In this document: piece after piece, positions 1 through 7,372 of the stretch
How positions within the stretch are numbered: the first letter of the stretch is position 1
How the letters are laid out: every line of letters starts with the position of its first letter
The notes under the pieces: model-generated
Told to the model about the DNA's origin: nothing
Seen by the model: the letters and a program-made list of their open reading frames with translations, nothing else
Databases searched by the model: none
Source: UBA6918 sp040754425
GTDB taxonomy: Bacteria > Pseudomonadota > Gammaproteobacteria > Burkholderiales > Thiobacillaceae
Length of the DNA stretch: 64,000 bases
NCBI GenBank assembly: GCA_040754425.1
Contig: JBFMCR010000012.1
Span: 67,496 to 131,495 of the forward strand
Direction: 5' to 3'
Program-made: the position numbers and the translations under genes

Positions 1-547
1 CGGAGAACAGGTTGGAAAGATCCAGGTCGTTCATCTTCCTCTTCGGGCGCTTGTCGACCGGCACCAGCACCTTCCAGCTCGCGCGCATCTCCTTCATGCC
101 CCATTCCGGCGGCTGCGGAGGCGGCTGCTGGATGTAGCGCGCCATGATCTCGATTTCCTTCCCGCTCATTTCGTTGGCGGTGCCGAAGCCGGGCATGCCG
201 CCTGGGGTGCCATAATGGATGAAGACCTTGAGCGCTTCGGTGCCGAGTTTCTGCATGTCGACGGGCAGCAGCGGCTTGCCGGTCGCGCCCTTGCGCAGCA
301 CGCCATGGCAACCGGCGCAGCGGTCGAAATAGATCTGCCGCCCCTGGTCGAACTCGGCCTTGGTCATGGGCGGCGAATTGGGATCGCTGGACTGGTGCAT
401 CTCGACGCCGGCCAGGGTGGAGCCCCCTCCTCCCATGTAAGTCGTTTCGGGGGTCTGCGGCTGCACCTGCGGCTCCGCCGCATAGGCCGTCGAAACCGCC
501 AGCGACAGGGCCGCCAGCGCAAAACTGCTGCCTAACTTGCTCATCAT
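1..547 (-). CDS. nirS: Cytochrome cd1 nitrite reductase NirS, N-terminal part
   Basis: Periplasmic respiratory nitrite reductase (nitrite to NO), the key step of denitrification. Only the first 182 codons are in the window; the d1-heme propeller lies beyond base 1. Visible are a Sec signal peptide (about residues 1-23, ending at a TAYA cleavage site), a class I cytochrome c domain with CAGCH at residues 77-81, and, at the window edge, the NirS-typical stretch MNDLDLSNLFS that follows WGMKEMR. Two consecutive ATG codons (547 and 544) are possible starts; a GAGGAG sits 3 and 6 bases upstream of them, so the second is at least as likely. It is divergent from a Crp/Fnr regulator with an FNR-type box between them, which fits NO/oxygen control of denitrification. 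The family call rests on the cytochrome domain plus the junction motif. Confidence 0.9.
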   Translation of the reverse strand, partial: MMSKLGSSFALAALSLAVSTAYAAEPQVQPQTPETTYMGGGGSTLAGVEMHQSSDPNSPPMTKAEFDQGRQIYFDRCAGCHGVLRKGATGKPLLPVDMQKLGTEALKVFIHYGTPGGMPGFGTANEMSGKEIEIMARYIQQPPPQPPEWGMKEMRASWKVLVPVDKRPKRKMNDLDLSNLFS

Positions 548-615
548 CGTCTCCTCGAACAATGGTTGCCGGAAATAACCGCTTTCGATGCTAGGTTATT
601 CACGCTAGCACATCA

Positions 616-629
616 TTGACTTGGATCAA
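616..629. promoter_or_regulatory. FNR/DNR-type operator between nirS and dnr-like gene
   Basis: TTGAC-TTGG-ATCAA matches the FNR/DNR consensus TTGAT-N4-ATCAA with one change and is nearly palindromic. It lies 69 bases before the nirS start and 49 before the regulator start, so it could serve either or both. Seen in sequence; the assignment of the protein that binds it is inference. Confidence 0.75.
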
Positions 630-678
630 TGACGGGCAATAACCTTCGCCCTGCCACCCGCCAACAGCGAGAAGCCGC

Positions 679-1392
679 ATGGAACGACACAAGCCCGCAC
701 AGGAAATCATCGACAGGATTCGCGCAAACTACATCTTCTCGGAGATGACCGACGCCGAACTGCAACAATGTCTTGCGCATCTGGACGTTGCCGCCTACGC
801 GCCGGGCGAGATCATTTTCCGGCAGGGCACGCAGGCCACGCGCTTTTACATCGTGTGCGAGGGCGTGGTGCAGCTGTTCCGCACCTCGCCCATGGGCGAC
901 AAGAAAGTGATCGAAATCGTGAAGACGGGAAACAGCTTCGCCGAGGCGGTTTTCTTCATGGGCGGCAACTATCCGGTGCACGCCATGGCGGTCGACCGCG
1001 TCAAGCTCGCCGGCATCGCCTTCCAGGACTTCAACGGCTGCCTGGCCAACAACATCGGCCTGGCCTTCCGCATGATGGGCGGCATGAGCCGGCGCATCCA
1101 CGGCCTGGTCAACGAAATCGACCGCCTCACCATGGGCACGGCCTGCCAGCGCCTGGCTTTCTATCTGCTGGAGGAAGCCCGCGCCGAACGGCACGGCAAT
1201 GCCTCGACCATACAGCTCGACGCGCCCAAGCACGTGATCGCCTCGCGCATCGGCGTCAAGCCGGAAACGCTGTCGCGCATCCTGTCGCGCCTGAAGGACG
1301 AGGGCATCGTCGAGGAATCCGGCCACACGCTGACCGTGCTCGACATCGAAAAGCTCGGCGCCTTCAGCATGGAAGGCTACAAGAACTGTTGA
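679..1392 (+). CDS. Crp/Fnr family transcription regulator, Dnr-like
   Basis: A 237-residue regulator with an N-terminal cyclic-nucleotide-binding-like beta-roll (about 20-140; APGEIIFRQG and YIVCEGVVQLF motifs), a dimerisation helix (about 140-170) and a C-terminal winged helix (about 180-225) with recognition helix PETLSRILSRL. The E-SR pattern in that helix is the one that reads TTGAT half-sites. It lacks the N-terminal cysteine cluster of oxygen-sensing FNR, so it resembles the heme/NO-responsive Dnr group. Start ATG follows GAAGCC, a weak ribosome site. Its place beside nirS and an FNR-type box suggests it activates nirS in response to NO; this is inferred from position and family. The specific symbol dnr is not certain. 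Confidence 0.8.
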   Translation: MERHKPAQEIIDRIRANYIFSEMTDAELQQCLAHLDVAAYAPGEIIFRQGTQATRFYIVCEGVVQLFRTSPMGDKKVIEIVKTGNSFAEAVFFMGGNYPVHAMAVDRVKLAGIAFQDFNGCLANNIGLAFRMMGGMSRRIHGLVNEIDRLTMGTACQRLAFYLLEEARAERHGNASTIQLDAPKHVIASRIGVKPETLSRILSRLKDEGIVEESGHTLTVLDIEKLGAFSMEGYKNC

Positions 1393-1409
1393 ACGGATTA
1401 TCCGGGTTG

Positions 1410-1435
1410 AAAAAGCCGGCGACGGCCGCCGGCTT
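1410..1435 (-). terminator. Rho-independent terminator of the isc operon
   Basis: A perfect 9-bp stem (1413-1421 with 1427-1435) with a 5-base loop is followed on the minus strand by a T-run at 1410-1414. It lies just after the iscX stop and in the convergent gap with the Dnr-like gene. Confidence 0.8.
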
Positions 1436-1449
1436 CAGGAGAGCCGTGA

Positions 1450-1644
1450 TCAGCCGGCTTCGGCTATCCAGGCCATCTGGATGGCCTCGAGGATTTTTTC
1501 GTTGGAGTGATCGGGGTCGTCGTCGAAGCCGGGCAGCGCCATCACCCAGGCGTGCAGGTCGGTAAAGCGCACGTACTGCGGGTCCACGTCGGGATGGGCT
1601 TCGTACAGTTCGATGGCGATGTCGTTGACGTCGGTCCATTTCAT
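1450..1644 (-). CDS. iscX: Fe-S assembly protein IscX
   Basis: A 64-residue acidic protein that matches IscX/YfhJ in length and sequence: starts MKWTDVNDIA, has DVDPQYVRFTDL, and ends in the helix KILEAIQMAWI. The family binds IscS at the same face as frataxin and adjusts cysteine desulfurase activity or iron delivery to IscU. It is the last gene of the isc operon, but 144 bases separate it from fdx, more than any other gap not filled by repeats, so it may also have its own promoter. ATG at 1644 follows GGAGG (about 5 bases). Confidence 0.92.
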   Translation of the reverse strand: MKWTDVNDIAIELYEAHPDVDPQYVRFTDLHAWVMALPGFDDDPDHSNEKILEAIQMAWIAEAG

Positions 1645-1711
1645 TGAATGTCCTCCAGCAATCGTGATGAGCAGGCCGGGATGCGCGACGCAGGGCGCGC
1701 AGCAACCGGAG

Positions 1712-1749
1712 TGTATGTTTTATACATGAGGATTGCGAGCACCCTGCAA
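1712..1749 (-). promoter_or_regulatory. Possible separate promoter for iscX
   Basis: In the fdx-iscX gap a TATAAA (1719-1724, minus strand) lies 19 bases after TTGCAG (1744-1749). The -10 overlaps a short inverted repeat TGTAT-N5-ATACA (1712-1726). The spacer is long and the match moderate, so this is only a possibility. Confidence 0.25.
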
Positions 1750-1788
1750 CAAAGCAGGCCGGTCGCGCAATAGATTGATGGAGGGCAT

Positions 1789-2130
1789 TCAGTGTCCGCC
1801 CTCTTTCACCATGTTGATGGTGTACCTGGGAATCTCCACGACCAGATCCTGGTCCGCCACTTTCGCCTGGCAGGACAGTCTTGATTGCGGCTCCAGGCCC
1901 CAGGCCTTGTCGAGCAGGTCTTCCTCTTTCTCTTCGGAAGGCTCGAGCGAGTCGAAGCCTTCGCGCACGATGACGTGGCAGGTGGTGCAGGCGCAGGACT
2001 TCTCGCAGGCGTGCTCGATCTCGATGCCGTTGGCAAGCAGCGTGTCGCAAATGGTTTCGCCTGTCTTGGCTTCGATCACCGCGCCTTCGGGGCACAGTTC
2101 GACATGCGGCAGTACGATGAGTTGGGGCAT
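1789..2130 (-). CDS. fdx: ISC-type [2Fe-2S] ferredoxin
   Basis: A 113-residue adrenodoxin-type ferredoxin that supplies electrons for Fe-S cluster assembly and reductive coupling on IscU. Cluster ligands are visible as CEKSCACTTC (about residues 42-51) and a distant fourth Cys in SRLSCQAK (about 86). It ends in the short tail KEGGH usual for the Fdx of isc operons. It lies 22 bases after hscA, as in E. coli hscB-hscA-fdx-iscX, and is read from ATG 2130. Confidence 0.95.
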   Translation of the reverse strand: MPQLIVLPHVELCPEGAVIEAKTGETICDTLLANGIEIEHACEKSCACTTCHVIVREGFDSLEPSEEKEEDLLDKAWGLEPQSRLSCQAKVADQDLVVEIPRYTINMVKEGGH

Positions 2131-2152
2131 AAAAATAGGGGGCTATTCGTTA

Positions 2153-4024
2153 TTACAGGGAGAGTTCGTCCAGCTTGTGGCCGCGCAGCGCCTTCTTGAC
2201 GCTTGCGTCCATGCGCCTTGCGGCAAAACCGGAAGTTGCCTGGTTCAGCGCCTCCACCGCGCGCCTGACGGCCAGGTGGTCGGCTCCGGCCATGGCGGTT
2301 TCGAGCCCGGCGATTTTCGCCTCGATGTCCGCGCGCTCATCGGCGTCGAGCAGTTCTTCGCCGTCCTGTTCCAGCGCGGCGCGCGTGGCCTCGATCAGGC
2401 TCTTGCCCTCGACACGCTGTTCATTGAGCGCGCGCGCCTTCATGTCTTCCTCGGCGTGGGCGTTGGCGTCCTGCAGCATGCCGGCGATCTCGTCGTCCGA
2501 CAATCCGTAGGACGGCTTCACCGTGATCGCCGCCTCGATGCCGCTCTTCTGTTCGCGCGCGGAGACCGACAACAGGCCGTCGGCGTCGACCTGGAAAGTG
2601 ACGCGGATGCGCGCCGCACCCGCCACCATGGGCGGGATGCCGCGCAGCTCGAATCTGGCGAGCGAGCGGCAGTCGGACACCAGTTCTCGCTCGCCCTGCA
2701 CCACGTGAAAGCTCATGGCGGTCTGGCCGTCCTTGAAGGTGGTGAACTCCTGCGCGCGCGCGACGGGGATGGTGGTGTTGCGCGGAATGACCTTCTCCAC
2801 CAGCCCCCCCATGGTTTCCAGCCCAAGCGAGAGCGGAATCACGTCGAGCAGCAGCCAGTCGTCTTCCTGCGCGCGGTTGCCGGCCAGCACGTCGGCCTGC
2901 ATGGCCGCCCCCAGCGCCACCACCTTGTCGGGGTCGAGGTTGGTGAGCGGCGTCTGGCCGAAGAACTCGCCCACCGCGTGGCGAATGCAGGGCATGCGCG
3001 TGGAGCCGCCCACCATCACCACGCCCTTGACATCCTCCGGCGCGAGGCCGGCATCGCGCAGCGCCTTGCGCGTGGGCGCCAGGGTCTTGTTGACCAGGGT
3101 GGCGGTGATCTCGTTGAACTTGGCTGCGCTCAGGCTTTTGTCCACCAGCTCGCCGGTGGACAAAAGCGCGGTGATGCGCGCCTCGTCGTGCTCGGTCAAC
3201 TGTTCCTTGGCTTCGCGCGCACGCGTCAGCAACAGGCGCGTGTCCTTTGCATTCAGAGGCGCAAGATGCGCCTGCTCGACGATCCAGCAGAACACGCGCT
3301 GGTCGAAATCGTCGCCGCCCAGAGCGGAGTCGCCGTTGGTGGACAACACTTCGAACACGCCGCGCGTCAACTTGAGGATGGAAATGTCGAAAGTGCCGCC
3401 GCCGAGATCGTACACCGCGTAGACGCCCTCGGCGGCGTTGTCGAGACCGTAGGCGATGGCGGCCGCGGTGGGTTCGTTGAGCAGCCGCAGCACGTTGAGT
3501 CCGGCAAGCCTGGCCGCATCCTTGGTGGCCTGGCGCTGGGCATCGTCGAAATAGGCCGGCACGGTAATCACCGCTCCGACCAGCTCGCCGCCCAGCGCGC
3601 GCTCGGCACGCTCGCGCAGGACTCTGAGGATTTCGGCGGAAACCTCGACCGGGCTTTTGGCCCCGGCGGCGGTAATCAATTGCACCATGCCCGGCGCGTC
3701 GACGAACTTGTAGGGATAGCGCCCGGGATCCCCCAGGTCGGCGAGACCGCGGCCCATGAAGCGCTTGACCGAGACGATGGTGTTGTGCGGATCCTCGCTC
3801 TGGTGCGCCTGGGCATCGTAACCCACCTCGACCCTGCCATCTGCCAGGTAGCGCACCACCGAAGGCAGCAGGGAGCGGCCGCGTTCGTCATCCAGCACGC
3901 GCGCCAGCCCGGACTGCACCGAGGCCACCAGCGAATTGGTGGTGCCAAGATCGATGCCGACGGCCAGCCGGTGCTGGTGCGGGGCGGTGGACATGCCGGG
4001 TTCGGAAATCTGCAGCAGGGCCAT
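2153..4024 (-). CDS. hscA: Fe-S assembly Hsp70 chaperone HscA
   Basis: A 623-residue specialised DnaK homologue that, with HscB, releases clusters from IscU to acceptor proteins by ATP hydrolysis. The nucleotide-binding domain shows GIDLGTTNSLVAS (about 24), VYDLGGGTFDIS (about 212) and VMVGGSTRMP (about 345); the substrate-binding domain follows from about 400 with ETMGGLVEKVIPRNTTIP. Length fits the family (about 615-625). It starts one base after the hscB stop, so the two are translationally coupled. Its client motif LPPVK is present in the IscU encoded upstream. Confidence 0.97.
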   Translation of the reverse strand: MALLQISEPGMSTAPHQHRLAVGIDLGTTNSLVASVQSGLARVLDDERGRSLLPSVVRYLADGRVEVGYDAQAHQSEDPHNTIVSVKRFMGRGLADLGDPGRYPYKFVDAPGMVQLITAAGAKSPVEVSAEILRVLRERAERALGGELVGAVITVPAYFDDAQRQATKDAARLAGLNVLRLLNEPTAAAIAYGLDNAAEGVYAVYDLGGGTFDISILKLTRGVFEVLSTNGDSALGGDDFDQRVFCWIVEQAHLAPLNAKDTRLLLTRAREAKEQLTEHDEARITALLSTGELVDKSLSAAKFNEITATLVNKTLAPTRKALRDAGLAPEDVKGVVMVGGSTRMPCIRHAVGEFFGQTPLTNLDPDKVVALGAAMQADVLAGNRAQEDDWLLLDVIPLSLGLETMGGLVEKVIPRNTTIPVARAQEFTTFKDGQTAMSFHVVQGERELVSDCRSLARFELRGIPPMVAGAARIRVTFQVDADGLLSVSAREQKSGIEAAITVKPSYGLSDDEIAGMLQDANAHAEEDMKARALNEQRVEGKSLIEATRAALEQDGEELLDADERADIEAKIAGLETAMAGADHLAVRRAVEALNQATSGFAARRMDASVKKALRGHKLDELSL

Positions 4025-4025
4025 A

Positions 4026-4556
4026 TCAGGCGTTTTCCATCTCTTCCTGGGCGTCGCCGATCTCCTCGATCAGCTTGTGCATGAACTTGAGCTTGCGCGC
4101 GGTGGCGGCGGCAGCCTCGTAATCGTTTTCGTCGTCCAGTTCGGCCGCCAACTGCTCTTCCATGCGCTTCGCTTCATTGCGCAGTTCGCGCGCGAGCCTG
4201 TCCAGCGCGGCGACATCACGGGACTGTCGCGCATCGCCGATGGCCTCGCGCCACGCCATCTGCTGCATGAGGAAGTCGGGCGGAAAGCTGGTGTGCTTCT
4301 CGGAAAAAGCCTCGATGCCGTGCAAATGCAGCAGGTAGGCGCCACGCGCAAGCGGCTTCTTCAGGGTCTGGAAGGCCTCGTTGACCCTGGTCGCCCACTG
4401 CATGGACAGCCGCTTTTCGGTCTCGGAGGCGGCGGCGAAGCGGTCGGGATGCACTTCGTTCTGCAGCTTGCGGTAGGCGGCCTCCAGCTTTTCCGTATCG
4501 AGCCGGAAATGCGCGGGCAGATCGAACAACTGGAAGTGGTTGGCGTGGAAATCCAT
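4026..4556 (-). CDS. hscB: Fe-S assembly co-chaperone HscB
   Basis: A 176-residue J-domain protein that presents IscU to HscA and stimulates its ATPase. The N-terminal J domain carries the HPD tripeptide in NEVHPDRF (about residues 36-39), and the C-terminal three-helix domain (about 85-176) has the family's LMQQMAWREAIGDA pattern. ATG at 4556 opens directly after the repeat-filled gap with iscA; no strong ribosome site is visible, and the preceding bases belong to the repeat arm. Confidence 0.95.
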   Translation of the reverse strand: MDFHANHFQLFDLPAHFRLDTEKLEAAYRKLQNEVHPDRFAAASETEKRLSMQWATRVNEAFQTLKKPLARGAYLLHLHGIEAFSEKHTSFPPDFLMQQMAWREAIGDARQSRDVAALDRLARELRNEAKRMEEQLAAELDDENDYEAAAATARKLKFMHKLIEEIGDAQEEMENA

Positions 4557-4558
4557 GA

Positions 4559-4677
4559 TTTAGGGGTCAGGGGTCGGGGATCAGGATTCAGGGAATGGGC
4601 TTCGCGCTTTAACATTGCGCAGCCTGTGGCCGCGCAACCCCTGATCCCTGTCCCCTGAATCCTGACCCCTGAAAATC
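4559..4677. repeat. Heptamer-arm hairpin element, hscB-iscA gap
   Basis: The whole gap is one element. The left arm (about 4563-4593) is made of degenerate 7-mers such as GGGGTCA/GGGATCA, and the right arm (about 4638-4671) of the complements CCTGATC/CCTGACC, so the transcript can fold into a long imperfect hairpin. The 44-base core (4594-4637) resembles, in reverse orientation, the core of the element between iscU and iscS. No gene is seen here. Confidence 0.75.
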
Positions 4678-4999
4678 AAACGTTGAACGACTCCCCGCAG
4701 CCGCAGGTATTCTTCACATTGGGGTTGTTGAATTTGAAACCCTCGTTCAGGCCTTCGCGCGTGAAGTCCAGTTCGGTGCCGTCGAGGTAGGCCAGACTCT
4801 TGGGGTCGACGAATACGGTGACGCCATTGCTGTCGAAACGGATGTCATCAGGCTGCACCTCGTCGACGAATTCCAGCTTGTAGGCCATGCCCGAGCAGCC
4901 GGTGGTGCGCACGCCCAGGCGCAGGCCGATGCCCTTGCCGCGCCTGGCGAGGAAGTTGCTGACGTGTTTGGCCGCGCTTTCGGTAACGGTAATCGCCAT
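4676..4999 (-). CDS. iscA: A-type Fe-S carrier IscA
   Basis: A 107-residue A-type carrier that takes clusters from IscU/IscS, and probably iron, to apo-proteins. The three conserved ligands are C35 (TTGCSGMAY), C99 and C101 (NTCGCGESF), exactly the family spacing. It lies 8 bases after iscU in the conserved order iscR-S-U-A. The stop codon lies inside the edge of the repeat element that separates it from hscB. Confidence 0.97.
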   Translation of the reverse strand: MAITVTESAAKHVSNFLARRGKGIGLRLGVRTTGCSGMAYKLEFVDEVQPDDIRFDSNGVTVFVDPKSLAYLDGTELDFTREGLNEGFKFNNPNVKNTCGCGESFNV

Positions 5000-5007
5000 G
5001 TCTTACC

Positions 5008-5451
5008 TCAGGCGTTGGCTGCTTTGGCTTCGGCTTGTGCGGCTACGCCGTGCCCGGCCTGAATTCCGCCGGCTTCGCTGTGCTTGGCCTTGTAATCGGC
5101 TACCGCCGCCTTGATGGCGTCTTCGGCCAGGATAGAGCAATGTATCTTCACCGGCGGCAGCGCGAGTTCTTCGGCGATCGCGGTGTTCTTGATTTCCATG
5201 GCCTGGTCGAGGGTCTTGCCCTTCACCCATTCGGTGACGAGCGAAGAGGAAGCAATGGCGGAACCGCAGCCGTAGGTCTTGAACCTGGCGTCTTCGATGA
5301 TGCCCTGTTCGTTCACCTTGATCTGCAGCTTCATAACGTCGCCGCAGGCGGGCGCGCCGACCATGCCGGTGCCGACGTCATCCGCATTGTCGAAGGAACC
5401 CACATTGCGTGGATTTTCGTAGTGGTCGAGAACCTTGTCACTGTATGCCAT
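5008..5451 (-). CDS. iscU: Fe-S cluster scaffold IscU with C-terminal extension
   Basis: Scaffold on which IscS-derived sulfide and iron form [2Fe-2S]/[4Fe-4S] clusters. Ligands are C36 (PACGD, with D38), C62 (YGCGSA) and C105 (IHCSIL); the HscA recognition motif LPPVK is at 98-102. The usual protein ends near residue 128 (DYKAKH); this one continues for about 20 residues rich in Ala, Gly and Glu (AGGIQAGHGVAAQAEAK). That tail is low-complexity and probably disordered. ATG at 5451. Confidence 0.97.
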   Translation of the reverse strand: MAYSDKVLDHYENPRNVGSFDNADDVGTGMVGAPACGDVMKLQIKVNEQGIIEDARFKTYGCGSAIASSSLVTEWVKGKTLDQAMEIKNTAIAEELALPPVKIHCSILAEDAIKAAVADYKAKHSEAGGIQAGHGVAAQAEAKAANA

Positions 5452-5480
5452 TTTGTTGCTCCTTATCAGTCGCTTGTCAT

Positions 5481-5588
5481 GTGTCGGGATTCAGGGGCAG
5501 GGGCTTTTGTGCGGCCTAAAGCCGCGCAAATTCAACAAGGCGCGAAGCACAAGGCCCCCCTGAATCCTGAATCCCGACCCCTGACCCC
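5481..5588. repeat. Heptamer-arm hairpin element, iscU-iscS gap
   Basis: The left arm (about 5481-5503, GGGATTCAGGGGCAGGGG) pairs with the right arm (about 5553-5588) built of CTGAATC, CTGAATC, CCGACCC and CTGACCC units. The core (5504-5552) contains GCGGC-N5-GCCGC and GCGCGAAGC and is similar, reversed, to the core in the hscB-iscA gap. It fills almost the whole 139-base gap. Confidence 0.75.
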
Positions 5589-5590
5589 TA

Positions 5591-6802
5591 TCAATGTGCC
5601 GCCCATTGCACGGTGTTCAGATCGATGCCCGACTTCACCATCTCCCACAGCGGCGACATTTCGCGCAGCTTGGCGACCTGTTTCTTCACCAGATCGACGG
5701 TGTAGTCGATTTCCTCTTCGGTGGTGAAGCGGCCGATGGTGAAACGGATCGAGGAATGCGCCAGCTCGTCGTTGCGGCCCAGCGCCTTCAGCACGTAGGA
5801 CGGCTCCAGGCTGGCCGAGGTGCAGGCCGAGCCGGAAGATACCGCCACGTCCTTGATCGCCATCATCAGCGATTCGCCCTCGACATAGGCGAAGCTGATG
5901 TTGAGGTTGCCTGGAATGCGGTGCTCCATGTCGCCGTTGACCACGGTTTCTTCCATTTCCGACAGGCCCTTGTAGAGCTTGTCGCGCAGCATGCGGATGC
6001 GCTCGTTCTCGCTGGCCATTTCCTCTTTTGCAATCCGGAAGGCTTCGCCCATGCCCACGATCTGGTGCGTGGCAAGCGTGCCGGAACGCATGCCGCGCTC
6101 GTGGCCGCCGCCGTGCATCTGCGCTTCCAGGCGAATCCTGGGCTTCCTGCGCACGTAGAGGGCGCCGATGCCCTTGGGTCCGTAGGTCTTGTGCGCCGAG
6201 AAGGACATCAGGTCCACCTTCAATTTCTGCAAGTCGATCTCGACCTTGCCGGTGGCCTGCGCCGCGTCGACGTGAAAGATCACGCCCTTGGAACGGCAGA
6301 TTTCGCCGATGGCGGCGATGTCCTGGATCACGCCGATCTCGTTGTTGACGAACATGACCGAGGCCAGGACGGTATCGGGACGGATGGCCGCCTTGAATTT
6401 TTCCAGGTCGACGAGGCCGTCGGGCTCGGGCATCAGGTAGGTGACCTCGAAGCCTTCGCGCTCGAGTTCGCGGCAGGGGTCGAGCACGGCCTTGTGCTCG
6501 GTCATCACGGTGATGATGTGCTTGCCCTTGGTGCCGGCATAGAAGTGCGCGGCGCCCTTGATGGCGAGATTGTTGGATTCGGTCGCGCCGGAGGTCCACA
6601 CGATCTCCTTGGCGTCGGCGTTGACCAGGGCCGCGACCTGCTCGCGCGCCTCTTCCACGGCCTTCTCGGCTTCCCAGCCGTAGGCATGCGAGCGCGAAGC
6701 CGGATTGCCGAATTTTTCCGTCAGATAGGGAATCATTTTTTCCGCCACGCGCGGATCGACCGGAGTGGTGGCGGAGTAGTCGAGATAGATGGGAAATTTC
6801 AT
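5591..6802 (-). CDS. iscS: Cysteine desulfurase IscS
   Basis: A PLP enzyme that takes sulfur from L-cysteine for Fe-S assembly, thiolated tRNA and other pathways. At 403 residues it matches group I IscS. Visible are SATTPVDPRV near the N-terminus, the PLP-lysine motif SFSAHKTYGPKG (about residue 200) and the active-site loop SSGSACTSAS (about 325) holding the persulfide Cys. The start was placed at the ATG opening MKFPIYLDYS (6802), as in family members; the frame stays open another 24 codons upstream but these overlap the iscR gap. It lies 16 bases after iscR. Confidence 0.97.
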   Translation of the reverse strand: MKFPIYLDYSATTPVDPRVAEKMIPYLTEKFGNPASRSHAYGWEAEKAVEEAREQVAALVNADAKEIVWTSGATESNNLAIKGAAHFYAGTKGKHIITVMTEHKAVLDPCRELEREGFEVTYLMPEPDGLVDLEKFKAAIRPDTVLASVMFVNNEIGVIQDIAAIGEICRSKGVIFHVDAAQATGKVEIDLQKLKVDLMSFSAHKTYGPKGIGALYVRRKPRIRLEAQMHGGGHERGMRSGTLATHQIVGMGEAFRIAKEEMASENERIRMLRDKLYKGLSEMEETVVNGDMEHRIPGNLNISFAYVEGESLMMAIKDVAVSSGSACTSASLEPSYVLKALGRNDELAHSSIRFTIGRFTTEEEIDYTVDLVKKQVAKLREMSPLWEMVKSGIDLNTVQWAAH

Positions 6803-6818
6803 GTTGCTTTCACCCTGA

Positions 6819-7286
6819 TCAAAAAGTGGCGGCGACCTTGGCACCACGCCGGGCATCCGGCATCGTCGAGACATTCTGCTTTTCCTGCTGCTTGGTGACC
6901 AGTTCTGCCAGCGTCACGGAATCCAGGTATTCGTAGATTTTCTGGTTGAGATTGGTCCACAACTCGTGGGTCATGCAGCGATGGTCTTCGTGGCAGTTTT
7001 CCTTGCCGCCGCACTGGGTGGCGTCGACCGGCTCGTCCACCGCGCGGATGATGTCGGCCACGGACACCGTCTCCATCGGCTTGGCCAGGGTATAGCCGCC
7101 GCCGGGGCCGCGCACGCTGTCTACCAGATGATGGCGGCGCAGCTTGCCGAACAATTGCTCCAGGTAGGACAGCGAAATATCCTGACGCTCGCTGATACCC
7201 GCAAGCGTAACGGGGCCTTTGCCGTGGCGCAAGGCCAGGTCCAGCATGGCAGTAACCGCAAAACGTCCTTTAGTCGTCAGTCTCAT
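6819..7286 (-). CDS. iscR: Fe-S cluster regulator IscR
   Basis: An Rrf2-family repressor that senses cluster supply by carrying a [2Fe-2S] cluster and then represses its own operon. At 155 residues it has the N-terminal winged helix (MRLTTKGRFAVTAMLDLA, recognition helix LSYLEQLFGKLRR) and the cluster loop CGGKENCHEDHRC, with three Cys in C-X5-C-X5-C spacing. Its C-terminus (about 130-155) is a variable tail. It heads the isc genes and is preceded by two tandem IscR-type boxes, so autoregulation is strongly suggested. Confidence 0.97.
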   Translation of the reverse strand: MRLTTKGRFAVTAMLDLALRHGKGPVTLAGISERQDISLSYLEQLFGKLRRHHLVDSVRGPGGGYTLAKPMETVSVADIIRAVDEPVDATQCGGKENCHEDHRCMTHELWTNLNQKIYEYLDSVTLAELVTKQQEKQNVSTMPDARRGAKVAATF

Positions 7287-7313
7287 GATGGTTCACCCGT
7301 GGGAAGTGGCTGA

Positions 7314-7342
7314 AATATAAAATTCCCGATCATTTCAGTCAA
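7314..7342 (-). promoter_or_regulatory. iscR promoter overlapping IscR box 2
   Basis: TTGACT (7337-7342) and TATATT (7314-7319) with exactly 17 bases between them form a good sigma70 promoter on the minus strand. The -35 is the first part of an IscR type 1-like box (7325-7342: TTGACTGAAATGATCGGG), so cluster-loaded IscR would block it. Confidence 0.8.
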
Positions 7343-7354
7343 CTATTGTAGTTA

Positions 7355-7372
7355 CCCGAGCAAATTAGTCAA
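7355..7372 (-). promoter_or_regulatory. IscR box 1 upstream of iscR
   Basis: TTGACTAATTTGCTCGGG repeats the pattern of box 2, starting 30 bases upstream of it on the minus strand (TTGACT-N6-TCGGG shared). The two tandem copies overlap the end of cysE, whose TAA stop codon lies inside this box. Confidence 0.7.

Noticed and set aside
1733..4084. A 783-codon open frame opposite hscA and fdx
   Set aside because: It is a shadow of GC-rich genes; the product is His/Gln/Arg-rich low complexity and the real gene hscA lies on the other strand. The same holds for long frames at 18135-19841, 20039-22033, 26443-28542, 47861-50494 and 55911-57200.
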